Below, in pieces: positions 32,542-42,347 of a DNA stretch of 64,000 nt. The number at the start of each line of letters is the position of its first letter. The stretch's first letter is position 1. The position numbers and the translations under genes were made by a program. The DNA comes from Lachnospiraceae bacterium A2 (GTDB taxonomy: Bacteria > Bacillota > Clostridia > Lachnospirales > Lachnospiraceae): the NCBI GenBank assembly GCA_000403315.2, contig KE159639.1, positions 38,363 to 102,362 of the forward strand, in the 5' to 3' direction. Below the pieces are notes generated by a model. The model had not been told where the DNA came from. It saw only the letters and a program-made list of their open reading frames with translations, and did not search any database.

Positions 32542-34569
32542 ATGAAAAAGATAAAAAAGGGAAGTCCCAAAGCAGCAAAAGCCGGAAAAAAACAGCTCCA
32601 GGAACAGACACTGCAAAAGCTCCTGGTTACACAGGTTTCGCGCCTGTTCCTGATTTCCGTAATCGCGCTCATTGTCGTATCGGGCGTCTTTATGTACCTC
32701 AGCAATATGAACACGCTGCGCGAAATGGCAAACGTTGCATTAAATTCCACCTCCTCCGCAGTGGAACAGACACTGCATACGCTGGAAGTAAACGCATTGA
32801 ATGTGGCATCCCTGGAAACCATCCGGGATACCGGGGCAACCAAAGCAGAAAAGCTTGAAGCAATGGAAGGCGTCCGCACACAGAATAACTACGATGAAGT
32901 GGGGTTTGTAGAATTAGATGGGCAGGGCTACTCCAATTATGGGGATTTCGACTTTAACGACCAGCTCCATTTCCAGGCAGCGTCAAAAGGGGATGTTTTT
33001 GTAGGCGAACCAATCATAAACCGCTTAAACGGCGACATTATCATTATATCAGGCGCCCCTGTTTATGATGACGGCAAAATTGTGGGCACGGTATACATTG
33101 TGGATTTGGTTGCTTCTGTCAATGACAAAATTGGGGAAATTACATTCGGTAAAACAGGGCACGCATACATTATAAATAAGGAAGGGACTGTATTATTCCA
33201 CAAAGACGAACAGGAAATTGCCACCCAGTCTAACGCCATTTCCCAGTATAAAGAAGACGGAAAAAACGGCTCGCTGGCAAAGGCAACGGAAAAAATCCTT
33301 TCCACCGATGAATCCGGCACAATCAGCTACCGGAAAAACGGGAAACGCATGTTTGCAGCTTACTGCCCTGTAACAAGCCATGGGGACTGGCGCCTTATCA
33401 TTACTGCGCCGCAAAGTGAATTTACGTCCATGGTAGTTGTTTCCGTGATTGTCAACAGCATAATTGGCCTTCTCCTTCTCTCCTTCAACATTGTATTGAT
33501 GAAACGGCAGATTAAGGATATTATCACCCCGGTGGATTCCGTAACAGCGCGGTTAGTCAAGCTTGCCGAAGGCGACTTGAAAACGCCGGTTGAGGTAATC
33601 ACCACTGGAAATGAGCTTTCTATCCTTTCCAATAACTTAAATGACACGATCCAAAGCCTGAACCTGTATATTTCAGACATTACCCGGGTGCTTTCACAGC
33701 TATCCGCCGGAAACTTGGATATCCAGACAGAAGCCAACTTTGCCGGGGACTTTGTCAGCTTAAAAGAATCAATTGATACCATTGTTGGTTCCCTCAATGA
33801 AACAATGGCTCAAATGAACAATGCGGCAGACCTTGTGGCAGACCACTCAGACGGCACCTCACAGGGAGCCAAAAACCTTGCAAACAGCACGCTAGACCAG
33901 GCAAGCGTGTTAGAGGAACTGACTGCAAGCATTGCAAGCGTTTCCGAACAGGTACGGCTTACGGCGGACAATGCTTCCAAAGCAAATATGCGGTCCCTGG
34001 AAGCAGAAAAAAATGTGGAAACCTGCAACCAGCAGATGCAGTCCATGATCAATGCCATGTCAGATATCAAGGCCGGGTCTGCAAAAATCGGCGATATTAT
34101 CAAAAATATTGAGGATATTGCAGAACAGACAAACCTGCTGTCCCTGAATGCAGCCATAGAAGCAGCACGCGCTGGGGAAGCCGGAAGGGGCTTTTCCGTT
34201 GTGGCAGAGGAAGTTCGGAGCCTTGCGGAAGAAAGCGCAATAGCCGCTAAAAATACTGCAAAGCTGATTATTAAATCCATTGAAACTGTAGAAAACGGGA
34301 CAAGCATTGTCAATGAAACAGCCGAATCCCTGACACAGGTAGTAAACAATACCACCGAGATTACCAGCATAATTTCTGAAATTGCAGACGCGGCAAGGGA
34401 ACAGGCAGCGGCAATTGAGCAAATCAACACAGGGTTTGAGCAAATGTCCGACGCAGTGACAACAAACTCCATGACTGCCCAGGAAAGCGCGCAGTCCAGC
34501 GAAGAATTAGCCAACCAGGCACAGAACTTAAAAGGGCTGATTGGGCGTTTTTCCTTAAAAGACGACTAA
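32542..34569 (+). CDS. Methyl-accepting chemotaxis protein
   Basis: 675 residues. A basic start leads to a membrane segment (about 34-54). A dCache-type extracellular domain (to about 295, with [24 protein letters not shown] ligand-pocket strands) follows, then a second membrane segment, a HAMP domain, and the signalling coiled coil. The hairpin tip is [17 protein letters not shown], preceded by [20 protein letters not shown]. It should sense an extracellular small molecule and control CheA. No other chemotaxis gene is nearby. Confidence 0.92.
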   Translation: MKKIKKGSPKAAKAGKKQLQEQTLQKLLVTQVSRLFLISVIALIVVSGVFMYLSNMNTLREMANVALNSTSSAVEQTLHTLEVNALNVASLETIRDTGATKAEKLEAMEGVRTQNNYDEVGFVELDGQGYSNYGDFDFNDQLHFQAASKGDVFVGEPIINRLNGDIIIISGAPVYDDGKIVGTVYIVDLVASVNDKIGEITFGKTGHAYIINKEGTVLFHKDEQEIATQSNAISQYKEDGKNGSLAKATEKILSTDESGTISYRKNGKRMFAAYCPVTSHGDWRLIITAPQSEFTSMVVVSVIVNSIIGLLLLSFNIVLMKRQIKDIITPVDSVTARLVKLAEGDLKTPVEVITTGNELSILSNNLNDTIQSLNLYISDITRVLSQLSAGNLDIQTEANFAGDFVSLKESIDTIVGSLNETMAQMNNAADLVADHSDGTSQGAKNLANSTLDQASVLEELTASIASVSEQVRLTADNASKANMRSLEAEKNVETCNQQMQSMINAMSDIKAGSAKIGDIIKNIEDIAEQTNLLSLNAAIEAARAGEAGRGFSVVAEEVRSLAEESAIAAKNTAKLIIKSIETVENGTSIVNETAESLTQVVNNTTEITSIISEIADAAREQAAAIEQINTGFEQMSDAVTTNSMTAQESAQSSEELANQAQNLKGLIGRFSLKDD

Positions 34570-34602
34570 AACCTCTACAACCCCCCTTCCCATCCTATTA
34601 TG

Positions 34603-34657
34603 GCCCCGGCAGATGGATATCCAGGCGCAAGACGCTGTGGTATTCCACCGCCGGGGC
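34603..34657. terminator. GC-rich hairpin after chemoreceptor gene
   Basis: GCCCCGGC (34603-34610) pairs with GCCGGGGC (34650-34657). A possible terminator or attenuator between the chemoreceptor and pyrB; the T-run is weak. Confidence 0.4.
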
Positions 34658-34669
34658 TGCATTTTGGGC

Positions 34670-34698
34670 TTGCATTTTCCCTCCTTCTGTTATATGAT
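34670..34698 (+). promoter_or_regulatory. Promoter of pyrBI
   Basis: TTGCAT (34670-34675) and TATGAT (34693-34698) with a 17-bp spacer, 34 bp before the pyrB ATG and immediately upstream of AGGAGG. Confidence 0.62.
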
Positions 34699-34731
34699 AG
34701 TAAAAATCACTGTAAAAATAGGAGGAAAAAT

Positions 34732-35649
34732 ATGCAGCATTTAATGAGCCCGTTAGATTTATCCGTAGAGGAATTGGACAAACTGCTTACTCTGGCAAAT
34801 GACATTGAACACCACCCACAGAAATATGCCCACGCCTGTGACGGTAAGAAGCTTGCGACCTGCTTCTACGAACCCAGCACCCGTACAAGGCTCAGCTTTG
34901 AAGCTGCCATGCTGAACCTCGGAGGGAGCGTCCTTGGATTTTCCAGCGCAGACAGCAGTTCTGCAGCCAAGGGAGAAAGTGTTTCCGATACCATCCGCGT
35001 GATTTCCTGTTACGCAGATATCTGCGCCATGCGCCATCCCAAAGAGGGCGCCCCGCTGGTAGCATCCCAAAGATCCAGCATCCCCGTCATCAATGCCGGC
35101 GACGGCGGCCATCAGCACCCTACCCAGACACTCACTGATTTGCTCACCATCCGTTCCATGAAGGGACGCCTTGACAATCTTACCATCGGCCTGTGCGGTG
35201 ACCTGAAATTTGGCCGTACCGTCCATTCCCTTATCCATGCCTTAATCCGTTACCCCCATATCCAGTTTGTCCTGATTTCCCCGGAAGAACTCCGCGTCCC
35301 AAGCTATATCCGGGAAGACGTGCTTGGAAAAAACCATATCCAATTCCGGGAAGTAGAACGCCTTGAGGACGCCATGGGCGACCTGGACATCCTGTACATG
35401 ACAAGGGTACAGCGGGAACGCTTCTTCAATGAGGACGACTATGTGCGGATGAAGGATTTTTATATCCTGAACCGGAAAAAAATGGCCCTTGCCAAAGATG
35501 ACATGATTGTCATGCACCCCCTTCCCAGAGTCAATGAAATCTCCGTGGAAATAGACGACGACCCAAGGGCTGCCTATTTCAAACAGGCACAATACGGCGT
35601 ATATGTACGGATGGCATTAATCCTTACACTATTGGAGGTAACTGTATGA
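34732..35649 (+). CDS. pyrB: Aspartate carbamoyltransferase catalytic chain
   Basis: 305 residues. It forms N-carbamoyl-aspartate from carbamoyl phosphate and aspartate, the first committed pyrimidine step. The carbamoyl phosphate motif STRTRLSFE (about 44-52), HPTQTLTDL (about 126-134), and the aspartate-site HPLPRVNEI near the C-terminus are present. The ATG at 34732 follows AGGAGG; a longer frame from 34600 is not preceded by a ribosome site. The regulatory chain gene follows, so the enzyme is probably the allosteric PyrB6-PyrI6 type. Confidence 0.95.
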   Translation: MQHLMSPLDLSVEELDKLLTLANDIEHHPQKYAHACDGKKLATCFYEPSTRTRLSFEAAMLNLGGSVLGFSSADSSSAAKGESVSDTIRVISCYADICAMRHPKEGAPLVASQRSSIPVINAGDGGHQHPTQTLTDLLTIRSMKGRLDNLTIGLCGDLKFGRTVHSLIHALIRYPHIQFVLISPEELRVPSYIREDVLGKNHIQFREVERLEDAMGDLDILYMTRVQRERFFNEDDYVRMKDFYILNRKKMALAKDDMIVMHPLPRVNEISVEIDDDPRAAYFKQAQYGVYVRMALILTLLEVTV

Positions 35650-35722
35650 GAACCAGGCAGCCACAATGCGGCATACCTGTGCAGGCTGCACTGGCTTTTA
35701 CACGATTGGAGGTAACTGTATG
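35623..35722 (+). repeat. Direct duplication of the pyrB-pyrI junction
   Basis: ATTGGAGGTAACTGTATG occurs at 35631-35648 and 35705-35722. It contains the ribosome site and an ATG in both. The first copy overlaps the pyrB stop, and the second starts pyrI. A 26-codon frame ([20 protein letters not shown] onward) from the first ATG runs into the second copy. Confidence 0.75.
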
Positions 35723-36160
35723 TTAAATGTAGGCGCAATTACGGAAGGCTTTGTCTTAGACCACATTCAGGCAGGAACCAGCCTTTCCCTTTACCATGAC
35801 TTGAAGCTGGACCAACTGGACTGCTGCGTTGCCATCATCAAAAATGCCCGCAGCAATAAAATGGGGAAAAAAGATATCTTAAAGGTGGAATGCGACATTG
35901 ATACCCTGAACCTTGACGTGCTGGGCTTTATCGACCATAACATCACCGTCAACATCATCAAAGGGGAAAAAATTGTAGAAAAACGGGAACTTAAACTCCC
36001 AAAAGAAATTAAAAATATTATAAAATGCAAGAATCCCCGGTGCATCACTTCCATTGAACAGGAACTGGACCAGATTTTCCTGCTGACAGACGCTTCTTCC
36101 CAGACTTACCGCTGCAAATACTGTGAAGAAAAATACAAGGGACATAAACGGGTAAGGTAG
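35720..36160 (+). CDS. pyrI: Aspartate carbamoyltransferase regulatory chain
   Basis: 146 residues. The N-terminal allosteric domain (MLNVGAITEGFVLDHIQAGT) binds nucleotide effectors. The C-terminal zinc domain has CKNPRC and CKYCEEK, the four zinc-binding cysteines that contact PyrB. The start at 35720 follows the second GGAGG copy. An ancestral start may have overlapped the pyrB stop before the junction duplicated. Confidence 0.93.
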   Translation: MLNVGAITEGFVLDHIQAGTSLSLYHDLKLDQLDCCVAIIKNARSNKMGKKDILKVECDIDTLNLDVLGFIDHNITVNIIKGEKIVEKRELKLPKEIKNIIKCKNPRCITSIEQELDQIFLLTDASSQTYRCKYCEEKYKGHKRVR

Positions 36161-36162
36161 TA

Positions 36163-36309
36163 ATTTTACCTCTTGTGCAAGCACCCTCGCTTCGATGGGG
36201 CAGACCCTGTGCATATTATTTTTACTCTATAGGAAAGTACTTTCACGCTTTAGCGTGTCAAGGTCTTTCCTATAGAATCAAATACCCCGCAGCAAGCTAC
36301 GGGGTATGA
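36163..36309. repeat. Composite intergenic palindromic repeat, 36.2 kb copy, with terminator
   Basis: A CCTCGCTTCGATGGGGCAGACC segment precedes the core (36226-36278) with CTATAGGAAAG and CTTTCCTATAGAA ends and a CACGCTTTAGCGTG centre. An ATACCCCG/CGGGGTAT hairpin (36282-36307) follows, a likely terminator for pyrI. Confidence 0.75.
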
Positions 36310-36409
36310 CCTAGCTTGTTCTTTCCGCCCCAAGGGGCGGGGTATTTGACCCTCGCGGGAATAAAGAAGCTATGGGAAACAGCATCGTAAGCCTTCCCAT
36401 AGCCTGCTT

Positions 36410-36805
36410 TCAGCTCTTTTTGATAAACTCTGCCTTGCATTTCGGGCAGGTAATGCAAATCTTCCCCTTCCCTTTCGGCACCCTGACTTTCTGCCTGCAG
36501 GAAGGGCATTGATAAAACCGGTAGATTTTCCTCTGCTTAAATTCCTCTTTCCTCCGGTTCCTCTTAACAGCCATCTGGTAACGCCAATTTAAAAATTTCT
36601 GGTTCTCCTGATACCGCTTTTCCACCTGCCGTGACAGCATACGGTAATACTCATAGCCCATCAGCGCCAAGGCAAAGGCATAAAAAATATTCCAACGGGA
36701 AAAAAGGGAAACCACCAGCAAAACCATGGAAACCCCTAAATAAAGCTGCCCTAGCTGGTCGGCTCCATACCTACCCGCCATAAAACGCTGCATCCTCTGT
36801 TTCAT
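36410..36805 (-). CDS. Small membrane protein with C-terminal zinc ribbon
   Basis: 131 residues. Two hydrophobic helices (LGQLYLGVSMVLLVVSLFSR and NIFYAFALALMGYEYYRMLS) occur near residues 18-55. A basic linker (MAVKRNRRKEEFKQRK) leads to a zinc ribbon, CPSC-X15-CPKC. The combination suggests a membrane-tethered nucleic acid or protein-binding factor, but the family has no known role. It is transcribed alone, convergent with pyrI. Confidence 0.75.
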   Translation of the reverse strand: MKQRMQRFMAGRYGADQLGQLYLGVSMVLLVVSLFSRWNIFYAFALALMGYEYYRMLSRQVEKRYQENQKFLNWRYQMAVKRNRRKEEFKQRKIYRFYQCPSCRQKVRVPKGKGKICITCPKCKAEFIKKS

Positions 36806-37017
36806 CTTATCAACTCCTGTACTCTCTTTGTATTCCTATCCCCGGCTAACCGGGGCAAGCCAATGCTTCTGCTGCTTCCCATGGTAGCGCAGAACATGCA
36901 GGAAGTCAACGGAGTTATTTTCTTTTAAGAATTTTTTATACTTTGTTTATCAGGCGCCGCGAAAAGCCACGGCTGGGGCAGTTCCCCATGGCATGGCCTG
37001 CCCGTTTTGCGGCATCC

Positions 37018-37371
37018 TGAACCAAGCAGGGCTGTAAGCCGGGTTATGTCTTGGATAATCATCTGTCTAGTTTAGCTGTCGCCAGCTAAATCCAGCGGCC
37101 TACCTAAAGCTGGCGGGCCACGTCAACGCTTTTGTTCGGCCTTGCTTCGGATGGGGTTTACATATGCCCCGGCTGTTGCCAGCCGGGCGGTAGTCCCTTA
37201 CACTGCCCTTCCACCCTTACTATTATTCCTAATAGCGGTACATTTCTGTTGCACTTTCCTTGGAGTCGCCTCCACCGGCCGTTAACCGGCATCCTGCCCT
37301 GTGAAGCCCGGACTTTCCTCGCCTGCGGCCTTTCGGCGCTTGCAGGCGCGATTATCTGCCCTACTTGGTCC
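37018..37371 (-). ncRNA. rnpB: RNase P RNA, bacterial type A
   Basis: The minus strand carries GAGGAAAGTCCGGGC, the P4-adjacent invariant block, preceded by GGCCGCAGGC, and the 3' ACCCGGCTTACAG block. ACCAAGTAGGG at the 5' end pairs with CCCTGCTTGGT at the 3' end to form helix P1. The length of about 350 nt fits type A clostridial RNase P RNA. It processes the 5' ends of tRNAs. The exact ends are estimated from helix P1. Confidence 0.93.
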
Positions 37372-37605
37372 CTGCCGACAGGGATGCGCAGCCAATGCCC
37401 GGATAAAACCGGGGACAGGCGCCACGCAGCCCTGATGCATATTGCCATTTTAGCAATCCTCAAATATCCTAACATACCTTTTGGCAGAAAGCAAGATTTT
37501 AAGCCGGATTTTTCAAATATGCCCCCTTTTGGGATTTTACCAGCAACGGTGCAGGGAAGGCAGCTAACTTTGGATACCTATCCGGCGGTACATGGGAAAT
37601 ACCAT

Positions 37606-39270
37606 TCAGACATTAAAGCAGCTTCCCCCGATAAATTCCCGCAAAATAGAATTTCTCCCAATATCCTCGCTGGGCACTGGAAGGAAATAGTCCAGGAATT
37701 TCAGCAGCCGCTTCGCTTCCGTATATTCCTTACAGTCCTTGTCAATCTCAAAAAGCAGGGGCTCCGCATACTGTTTAAGCACCGCCAGCTCATAAATCAA
37801 GGCAGAGTTAAACATAATATCCGCTTCCTCCTGAAAAGGAAAAATATACTGTTCTTCCCCCCGCCGCACAGAATCCCACATAGCAATCGTTTCCCTTGCA
37901 GAAATATTCCGGTTCCTTGCATCCCTTACCATCCTGCGTATCATCCTGCCGTCCGTGGTAGGCAGGTTGTTATGCTCGTCGATATTTAGCTGTGTCAGGG
38001 CGCTGATATAGATTTTCAGCTTACTGGATTCCGGGAGGGAATAGGACAGCTTGCCGTTCAGCCCATGGATCCCTTCCAGCACAAGGATGTCATTTTTCCC
38101 AAGCTGCTTAAAAATCCCTTTGTATTCCCTTTTCCCTGTGCGGAAATTATATGTAGGCAGTGAAATCCGCTCACCCTTCAGCAATGCCGACATGTCATGG
38201 TTGAACAGCTCTATGTCAAGGGCCTCCAAACATTCGAAATTATAATTTCCATGATCATCCTTCGGCGTATCTACCCGGTCCACATAATAATCATCCAGGG
38301 CAATGGGATGGGGTTTTAACCCCTGGGCCATCAATTGGATGGAAAGCCGATGGGAAAATGTGGTTTTGCCGGAAGACGAAGGCCCCGCTACCATAATAAA
38401 TTTCTTATCCGGCTGTTTGGCAATCTGTTCTGCCAGCGTGCCGATTTTCCGTTCCATCAAAGCTTCCGCCACAAGGATGATGTCCCTGATCCTGCCTTGT
38501 GCCACTGCGTCGTTTAATGCCCCTATGGTTCCGATTTCCATTTTTTCTCCCCACTCCGCAGACTCCCGGAGTACATGGAACAGCTTGTGGGAAGGGGAAA
38601 ATTTTGCGGGAACCTTGGTATTTTTATCTGGGAACAGCACCACAAACCCATCTTCGTACCGTTCCAGCCCAAAATATTTCAGGTATCCTGTGTCCGGCAC
38701 CATATAGCCGTAAAAATAGTCCATATAATGCCCAATGCTGTAAATATTTACCTTGGAGCTTCTCCGGTAAGAAAAAAGCCGTTCCTTATCGTACATCCCC
38801 AGTTCCCGGAACAGGGCGACTGCCTCGTCCGTGGAAATGCTTCTTTTCTGGAGGGGGATTTTTTCCTCTGCCAGCCTTTCCATTTCATTCTTCAGCCTTA
38901 CCAAGTATTCCCTGCTGGGCTGCTCCCCTTCCAATTCGCAGTAATACCCTTGGCTGATGGAATGCATGACTTTAACAGTAACATTTTTCCCGTCCTCTTT
39001 GGCAAGGTTGCAGACTGCCCGCTGCATCAGGAAGGTCACGCTCCGCCGGTATGCTTTCCTCCCCGCTTTGTCCTTTGTGGTAATGAATGAAAGCTCCCCG
39101 TCCCCCTTCACCCGGCGGCGCAGTTCCCGCAGCCGGTTATTAAACAGCACCAGCACAATGTCGTCCCCAAACTGGGACTGGTACTCTGCTGCTATCTCCT
39201 GGTACGGCGTCCCTTTTTTATACTGCTTTTCCTCCCCATTTATTTTAATGTGAAATAAGGTTTCCTCCAT
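37606..39270 (-). CDS. Nucleoside (uridine) kinase-like protein with TGS domain
   Basis: 554 residues. The first ~60 residues form a TGS-like domain, followed by a tRNA-synthetase-like second domain (about 60-240). The C-terminal kinase has Walker A GPSSSGKTTFSHRL near residue 295, ALDDYYVDRVDTPKDD and LEGIHGLNGKLS. These fusions, common in Clostridia, probably phosphorylate uridine or a related nucleoside, with the TGS part regulating it. It is transcribed alone. The family substrate is inferred from uridine kinase similarity. Confidence 0.85.
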   Translation of the reverse strand: MEETLFHIKINGEEKQYKKGTPYQEIAAEYQSQFGDDIVLVLFNNRLRELRRRVKGDGELSFITTKDKAGRKAYRRSVTFLMQRAVCNLAKEDGKNVTVKVMHSISQGYYCELEGEQPSREYLVRLKNEMERLAEEKIPLQKRSISTDEAVALFRELGMYDKERLFSYRRSSKVNIYSIGHYMDYFYGYMVPDTGYLKYFGLERYEDGFVVLFPDKNTKVPAKFSPSHKLFHVLRESAEWGEKMEIGTIGALNDAVAQGRIRDIILVAEALMERKIGTLAEQIAKQPDKKFIMVAGPSSSGKTTFSHRLSIQLMAQGLKPHPIALDDYYVDRVDTPKDDHGNYNFECLEALDIELFNHDMSALLKGERISLPTYNFRTGKREYKGIFKQLGKNDILVLEGIHGLNGKLSYSLPESSKLKIYISALTQLNIDEHNNLPTTDGRMIRRMVRDARNRNISARETIAMWDSVRRGEEQYIFPFQEEADIMFNSALIYELAVLKQYAEPLLFEIDKDCKEYTEAKRLLKFLDYFLPVPSEDIGRNSILREFIGGSCFNV

Positions 39271-39305
39271 GTCCTTTTCCTTCTTTTCCTAAATTTTGCT
39301 GAACA

Positions 39306-39448
39306 AAGAATCCTGCAAAGCAGGATTCTCCGCCTGCGGCGGGTCGCTTTGCGACAGATTTCATACCCGCCGCAGTGCGATAAAAGCTTTTTTATTCTAT
39401 AGGAAAGATACTTTTACGCTTTAGCGTGACAAGTCCTTTCCTATAGAA
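39306..39448. repeat. Composite intergenic palindromic repeat, 39.4 kb copy
   Basis: GAATCCTGC/GCAGGATTC hairpin, CGCCTGCGGCGGG, GTCGCTTTGCGAC and CCCGCCGC blocks, then core 39395-39448 with TTCTATAGGAAAG and CTTTCCTATAGAA ends and ACGCTTTAGCGT in the centre. It is nearly identical to 56,583-56,722 over about 140 bp. Confidence 0.82.
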
Positions 39449-39517
39449 GAACTTCAAATGGCTGCCGTTTTGCTTAGGCAGCCACCTTAAACCCTTGTTA
39501 GGTTCTTTTTCCTAACG

Positions 39518-40300
39518 CTACTGGTAGACAAACGGCTGCCGTTCCGGCTGGGCAACCACCCGGATCCCGGCTATATGTGACTCCAGAAATTCTTTCATAT
39601 AGGGGATGAACATTTTTTCCACCCCGTAATGGCCTGCGTCAATAATTGCAAGTCCTTGGGCAGCCCCGTCGATCCCTTCATGGTGGCCAATGTCCCCAGT
39701 AATAAGCACCTGCGCGCCTGCTTCCACTGCCTTACCAATTACGCTTTTCCCAGAGCCGGGGCAGATGGCAGCCCTTGTTACTTTTTTGTCCGGCCTGCCA
39801 AAAATTTTTACCAGCTCCACCCCAAATGCTTCCTTGGCTTTCCCTGCGCAGTCTGCCACTGTCATCTCACAGGGGAGTTCCCCAACCTTTCCAATCCCTA
39901 ATGGTTCCTGTTCCCCCCATTCGGTAACATCCAGCACCTGGCAGCCCGTAAGGCCCATGCGCCCAGCCCCCAGTTCCGCCATGCCCTTTACGTCAAAATT
40001 GGTATGCATGGCATAACAGGAAATATGGTTTTTAATCAGGGCAATCACCCGCCGTCCTGTAAAGTCGGCGGTATTCACTTGTTTCAGCCCTTGGAAAATC
40101 AGGGGATGGTGGGTCAGAAGCAAATCTGCCCCTGCTGCTGCCGCTTCTTCAATTGCTTCGTCCGTAGCGTCCAGCGCAATATAAACCGTCTTTACTTCCT
40201 GCCCAAAATCCCCTACCAACAGCCCTACATTATCCCAAGTGCAGGCATACCGCCCCGGGGAATGTTCCTCCAATATATCTATGACTTCACGGCAAACCAT
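39518..40300 (-). CDS. Nif3-like dinuclear metal centre protein
   Basis: 260 residues from the ATG at 40300 after AAAGGAG. The metal-binding HHP in LLLTHHPLIF and HH in GDIGHHEGID, with other conserved blocks (TWDNVGLLVGD; YAMHTNFDVK), identify the Nif3/YqfO family. The molecular role is unsettled: GTP cyclohydrolase I type 2 has been proposed for some members. It overlaps trmK by 14 bp and is the last gene of the dgt-dnaG-rpoD cluster. Confidence 0.87.
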   Translation of the reverse strand: MVCREVIDILEEHSPGRYACTWDNVGLLVGDFGQEVKTVYIALDATDEAIEEAAAAGADLLLTHHPLIFQGLKQVNTADFTGRRVIALIKNHISCYAMHTNFDVKGMAELGAGRMGLTGCQVLDVTEWGEQEPLGIGKVGELPCEMTVADCAGKAKEAFGVELVKIFGRPDKKVTRAAICPGSGKSVIGKAVEAGAQVLITGDIGHHEGIDGAAQGLAIIDAGHYGVEKMFIPYMKEFLESHIAGIRVVAQPERQPFVYQ

Positions 40301-41081
40301 ATGACTTTCTCCTTTCCTGATCCGCTTCATCCATCAGCCTAAAAGCTGCCCTGATATCCTCAAGCTCCTCCAAAAGTTCCTGCCTGCGCCTGGTGATATC
40401 CTGCCTGGCATTTGCCTGGAGCTGCTCCAAAATCTTCTGTTTTTGCTGCTGTTGGCGCAGCAGGAACTGCTTCAGCACAGGATGGGACTGCCGTAAAAGG
40501 ACTGGCCCGAATTTACAGGCAACCCTATGGGACTGCCCTGCAGCATTTGCCAGATATTGGCTTTCCTGCGCAAAACGAAAAGAAGCAGCATTTTTTCCAG
40601 AGCCGACATATTGGGCAGCAATGGCAGGATAATATTTTCCATCCTCCAGCACCATGTCCTCCGCTGTAATCTTGTATCCCCCTGCAAACAGGAACTGCCG
40701 GAAAGCCATCACTTCCGACTGGGGCTGCAGCACCAGCCGCGCAGCCTCCTGGGCTGTTTCCTGCCCTTGGGCTAAAATCCGCTGCATCAGCGCCCCGCCC
40801 ATCCCGGCAACTACAATCACGTCTGCTTCTCCCGGTTCCAAAGCTGCAAGCCCGTCTGACAGCCTTGTTTCAATCTGGTGTTCCAGCCCGTATTGCAAAA
40901 TGTGTTCCTCTGCACGGCACAAAGGGCCTTTATTTACATCCATGGCAATGGCCCGTTCCGCTTTTTGGGCCAATACCAAATGCACTGGTATGTATCCGTG
41001 GTCTGTCCCCACGTCCGCTGCTGTTTTGCAGGAACCTGCAAGGCCCGCCACTGCCAGCAGCCTTTTCGACAAATTAACCAT
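40287..41081 (-). CDS. trmK: tRNA (adenine22-N1)-methyltransferase
   Basis: 264 residues from the ATG at 41081. The SAM-binding AADVGTDHGYIPVHL and VIVVAGMGGALMQRIL (the GMGG block is a family hallmark) point to TrmK, which methylates A22 in the tRNA D-loop. The C-terminal ~70 residues are a coiled coil rich in Gln (FLLRQQQQKQKILEQLQ). It sits between rpoD and nif3, its usual place in Firmicutes. Confidence 0.9.
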   Translation of the reverse strand: MVNLSKRLLAVAGLAGSCKTAADVGTDHGYIPVHLVLAQKAERAIAMDVNKGPLCRAEEHILQYGLEHQIETRLSDGLAALEPGEADVIVVAGMGGALMQRILAQGQETAQEAARLVLQPQSEVMAFRQFLFAGGYKITAEDMVLEDGKYYPAIAAQYVGSGKNAASFRFAQESQYLANAAGQSHRVACKFGPVLLRQSHPVLKQFLLRQQQQKQKILEQLQANARQDITRRRQELLEELEDIRAAFRLMDEADQERRKSYGLP

Positions 41082-41145
41082 AGTGAAACAAACCCCTATT
41101 TCCCTGTCCTTACGCCTGTATGGACAGCCTTTCTGCAATCCCTGA

Positions 41146-42243
41146 TTAATCCAGATAATCTTTCAGCTTCCGGCTCCTGCTGGGATGGCGCAGCTTACGC
41201 AGTGCTTTCGCTTCAATTTGGCGGATCCGTTCCCTTGTCACGTTAAATTCCTTCCCTACTTCCTCCAAGGTTCTTGCGCGCCCATCGTCCAGCCCGAACC
41301 TGAGCCGCAACACCTTCTGCTCCCGCTCTGTCAGCGTCCCAAGCACTTCCACAAGCTGCTCCTTTAACAGCGTAAAGGCCGCCGCATCGGCTGGGACAGG
41401 CACATTGTCATCCTGTATAAAGTCCCCAAGATGGCTGTCTTCCTCCTCCCCAATAGGGGTTTCCAAAGAAACCGGCTCCTGGGAAATTTTCAGGATTTCC
41501 CGTACACGGTCTACCGGCATATTCATTTCTTCTGAAATTTCTTCCGGGGACGGTTCCCGGCCAAGCTCCTGCAGAAGCTGGCGGGACACCCGGATTAATT
41601 TATTAATGGTTTCCACCATATGCACCGGAATCCGGATTGTCCTTGCCTGGTCCGCAATGGCCCTTGTAATGGCCTGACGGATCCACCAGGTTGCATAAGT
41701 GGAAAATTTATACCCTTTCCGGTAGTCAAATTTTTCCACAGCTTTAATGAGACCAAGGTTCCCTTCCTGAATCAAATCCAGGAACAGCATCCCTCGCCCA
41801 ACATACCGCTTTGCAATGGAAACCACCAAACGCAGGTTTGCTTCCGCAAGCTGCTTTTTGGCCTCCTGGTCCCCAAGTTCCATACGCTTTGCCAGTTCAA
41901 TTTCTTCTTCTGCGCTGAGCAATGGGACCTTGCCGATTTCTTTTAAATACATACGAACAGGATCTTCAATGGAAATTCCGTCCGGAACGGAAAGGTCGAT
42001 ATTCTCAACTTCAACTTCTTCCTCATCGTCAATAAGGATATCGTCATCATCATCGGAAATCCGCAGTACGTCAATATTATTGGATTCCAAGAACTCTAAA
42101 ATCTTTTCAAATTGTTCCGCATCCAATTCCATGTCATGAAAAAAGTCGTTGATCTCCTGATACTCTAGGACGTTCTTTTTCTTTTTTGCCATGGATAACA
42201 ATTCCTGTAGCTTTTCGATAAATTTCACACTTTTTTCTTCCAT
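41146..42243 (-). CDS. rpoD: Primary sigma factor RpoD (sigma-A)
   Basis: 365 residues. A short acidic N-terminal region ([18 protein letters not shown]) precedes region 1.2 ([16 protein letters not shown]), region 2 ([36 protein letters not shown]), region 3 ([19 protein letters not shown]) and region 4 ([20 protein letters not shown] with [14 protein letters not shown]). It recognises the TTGACA/TATAAT promoters found in this window. It follows dnaG in the classic macromolecular synthesis operon. Confidence 0.96.
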   Translation of the reverse strand: MEEKSVKFIEKLQELLSMAKKKKNVLEYQEINDFFHDMELDAEQFEKILEFLESNNIDVLRISDDDDDILIDDEEEVEVENIDLSVPDGISIEDPVRMYLKEIGKVPLLSAEEEIELAKRMELGDQEAKKQLAEANLRLVVSIAKRYVGRGMLFLDLIQEGNLGLIKAVEKFDYRKGYKFSTYATWWIRQAITRAIADQARTIRIPVHMVETINKLIRVSRQLLQELGREPSPEEISEEMNMPVDRVREILKISQEPVSLETPIGEEEDSHLGDFIQDDNVPVPADAAAFTLLKEQLVEVLGTLTEREQKVLRLRFGLDDGRARTLEEVGKEFNVTRERIRQIEAKALRKLRHPSRSRKLKDYLD

Positions 42244-42347
42244 TTCGTTTCATCCTTCCATTCGTTGTTTATATTTTGTCCCTAATTGGTGGAAATATAC
42301 AAAATCTTGCCATGGGGAACTGTCCGGCAGCCACAAATATCCTAAAA

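Noticed and set aside
37158..37475. Minus-strand reading frame of about 105 codons
   Set aside because: It lies over the RNase P RNA, which explains the sequence conservation blocks and helix P1; no ribosome site.
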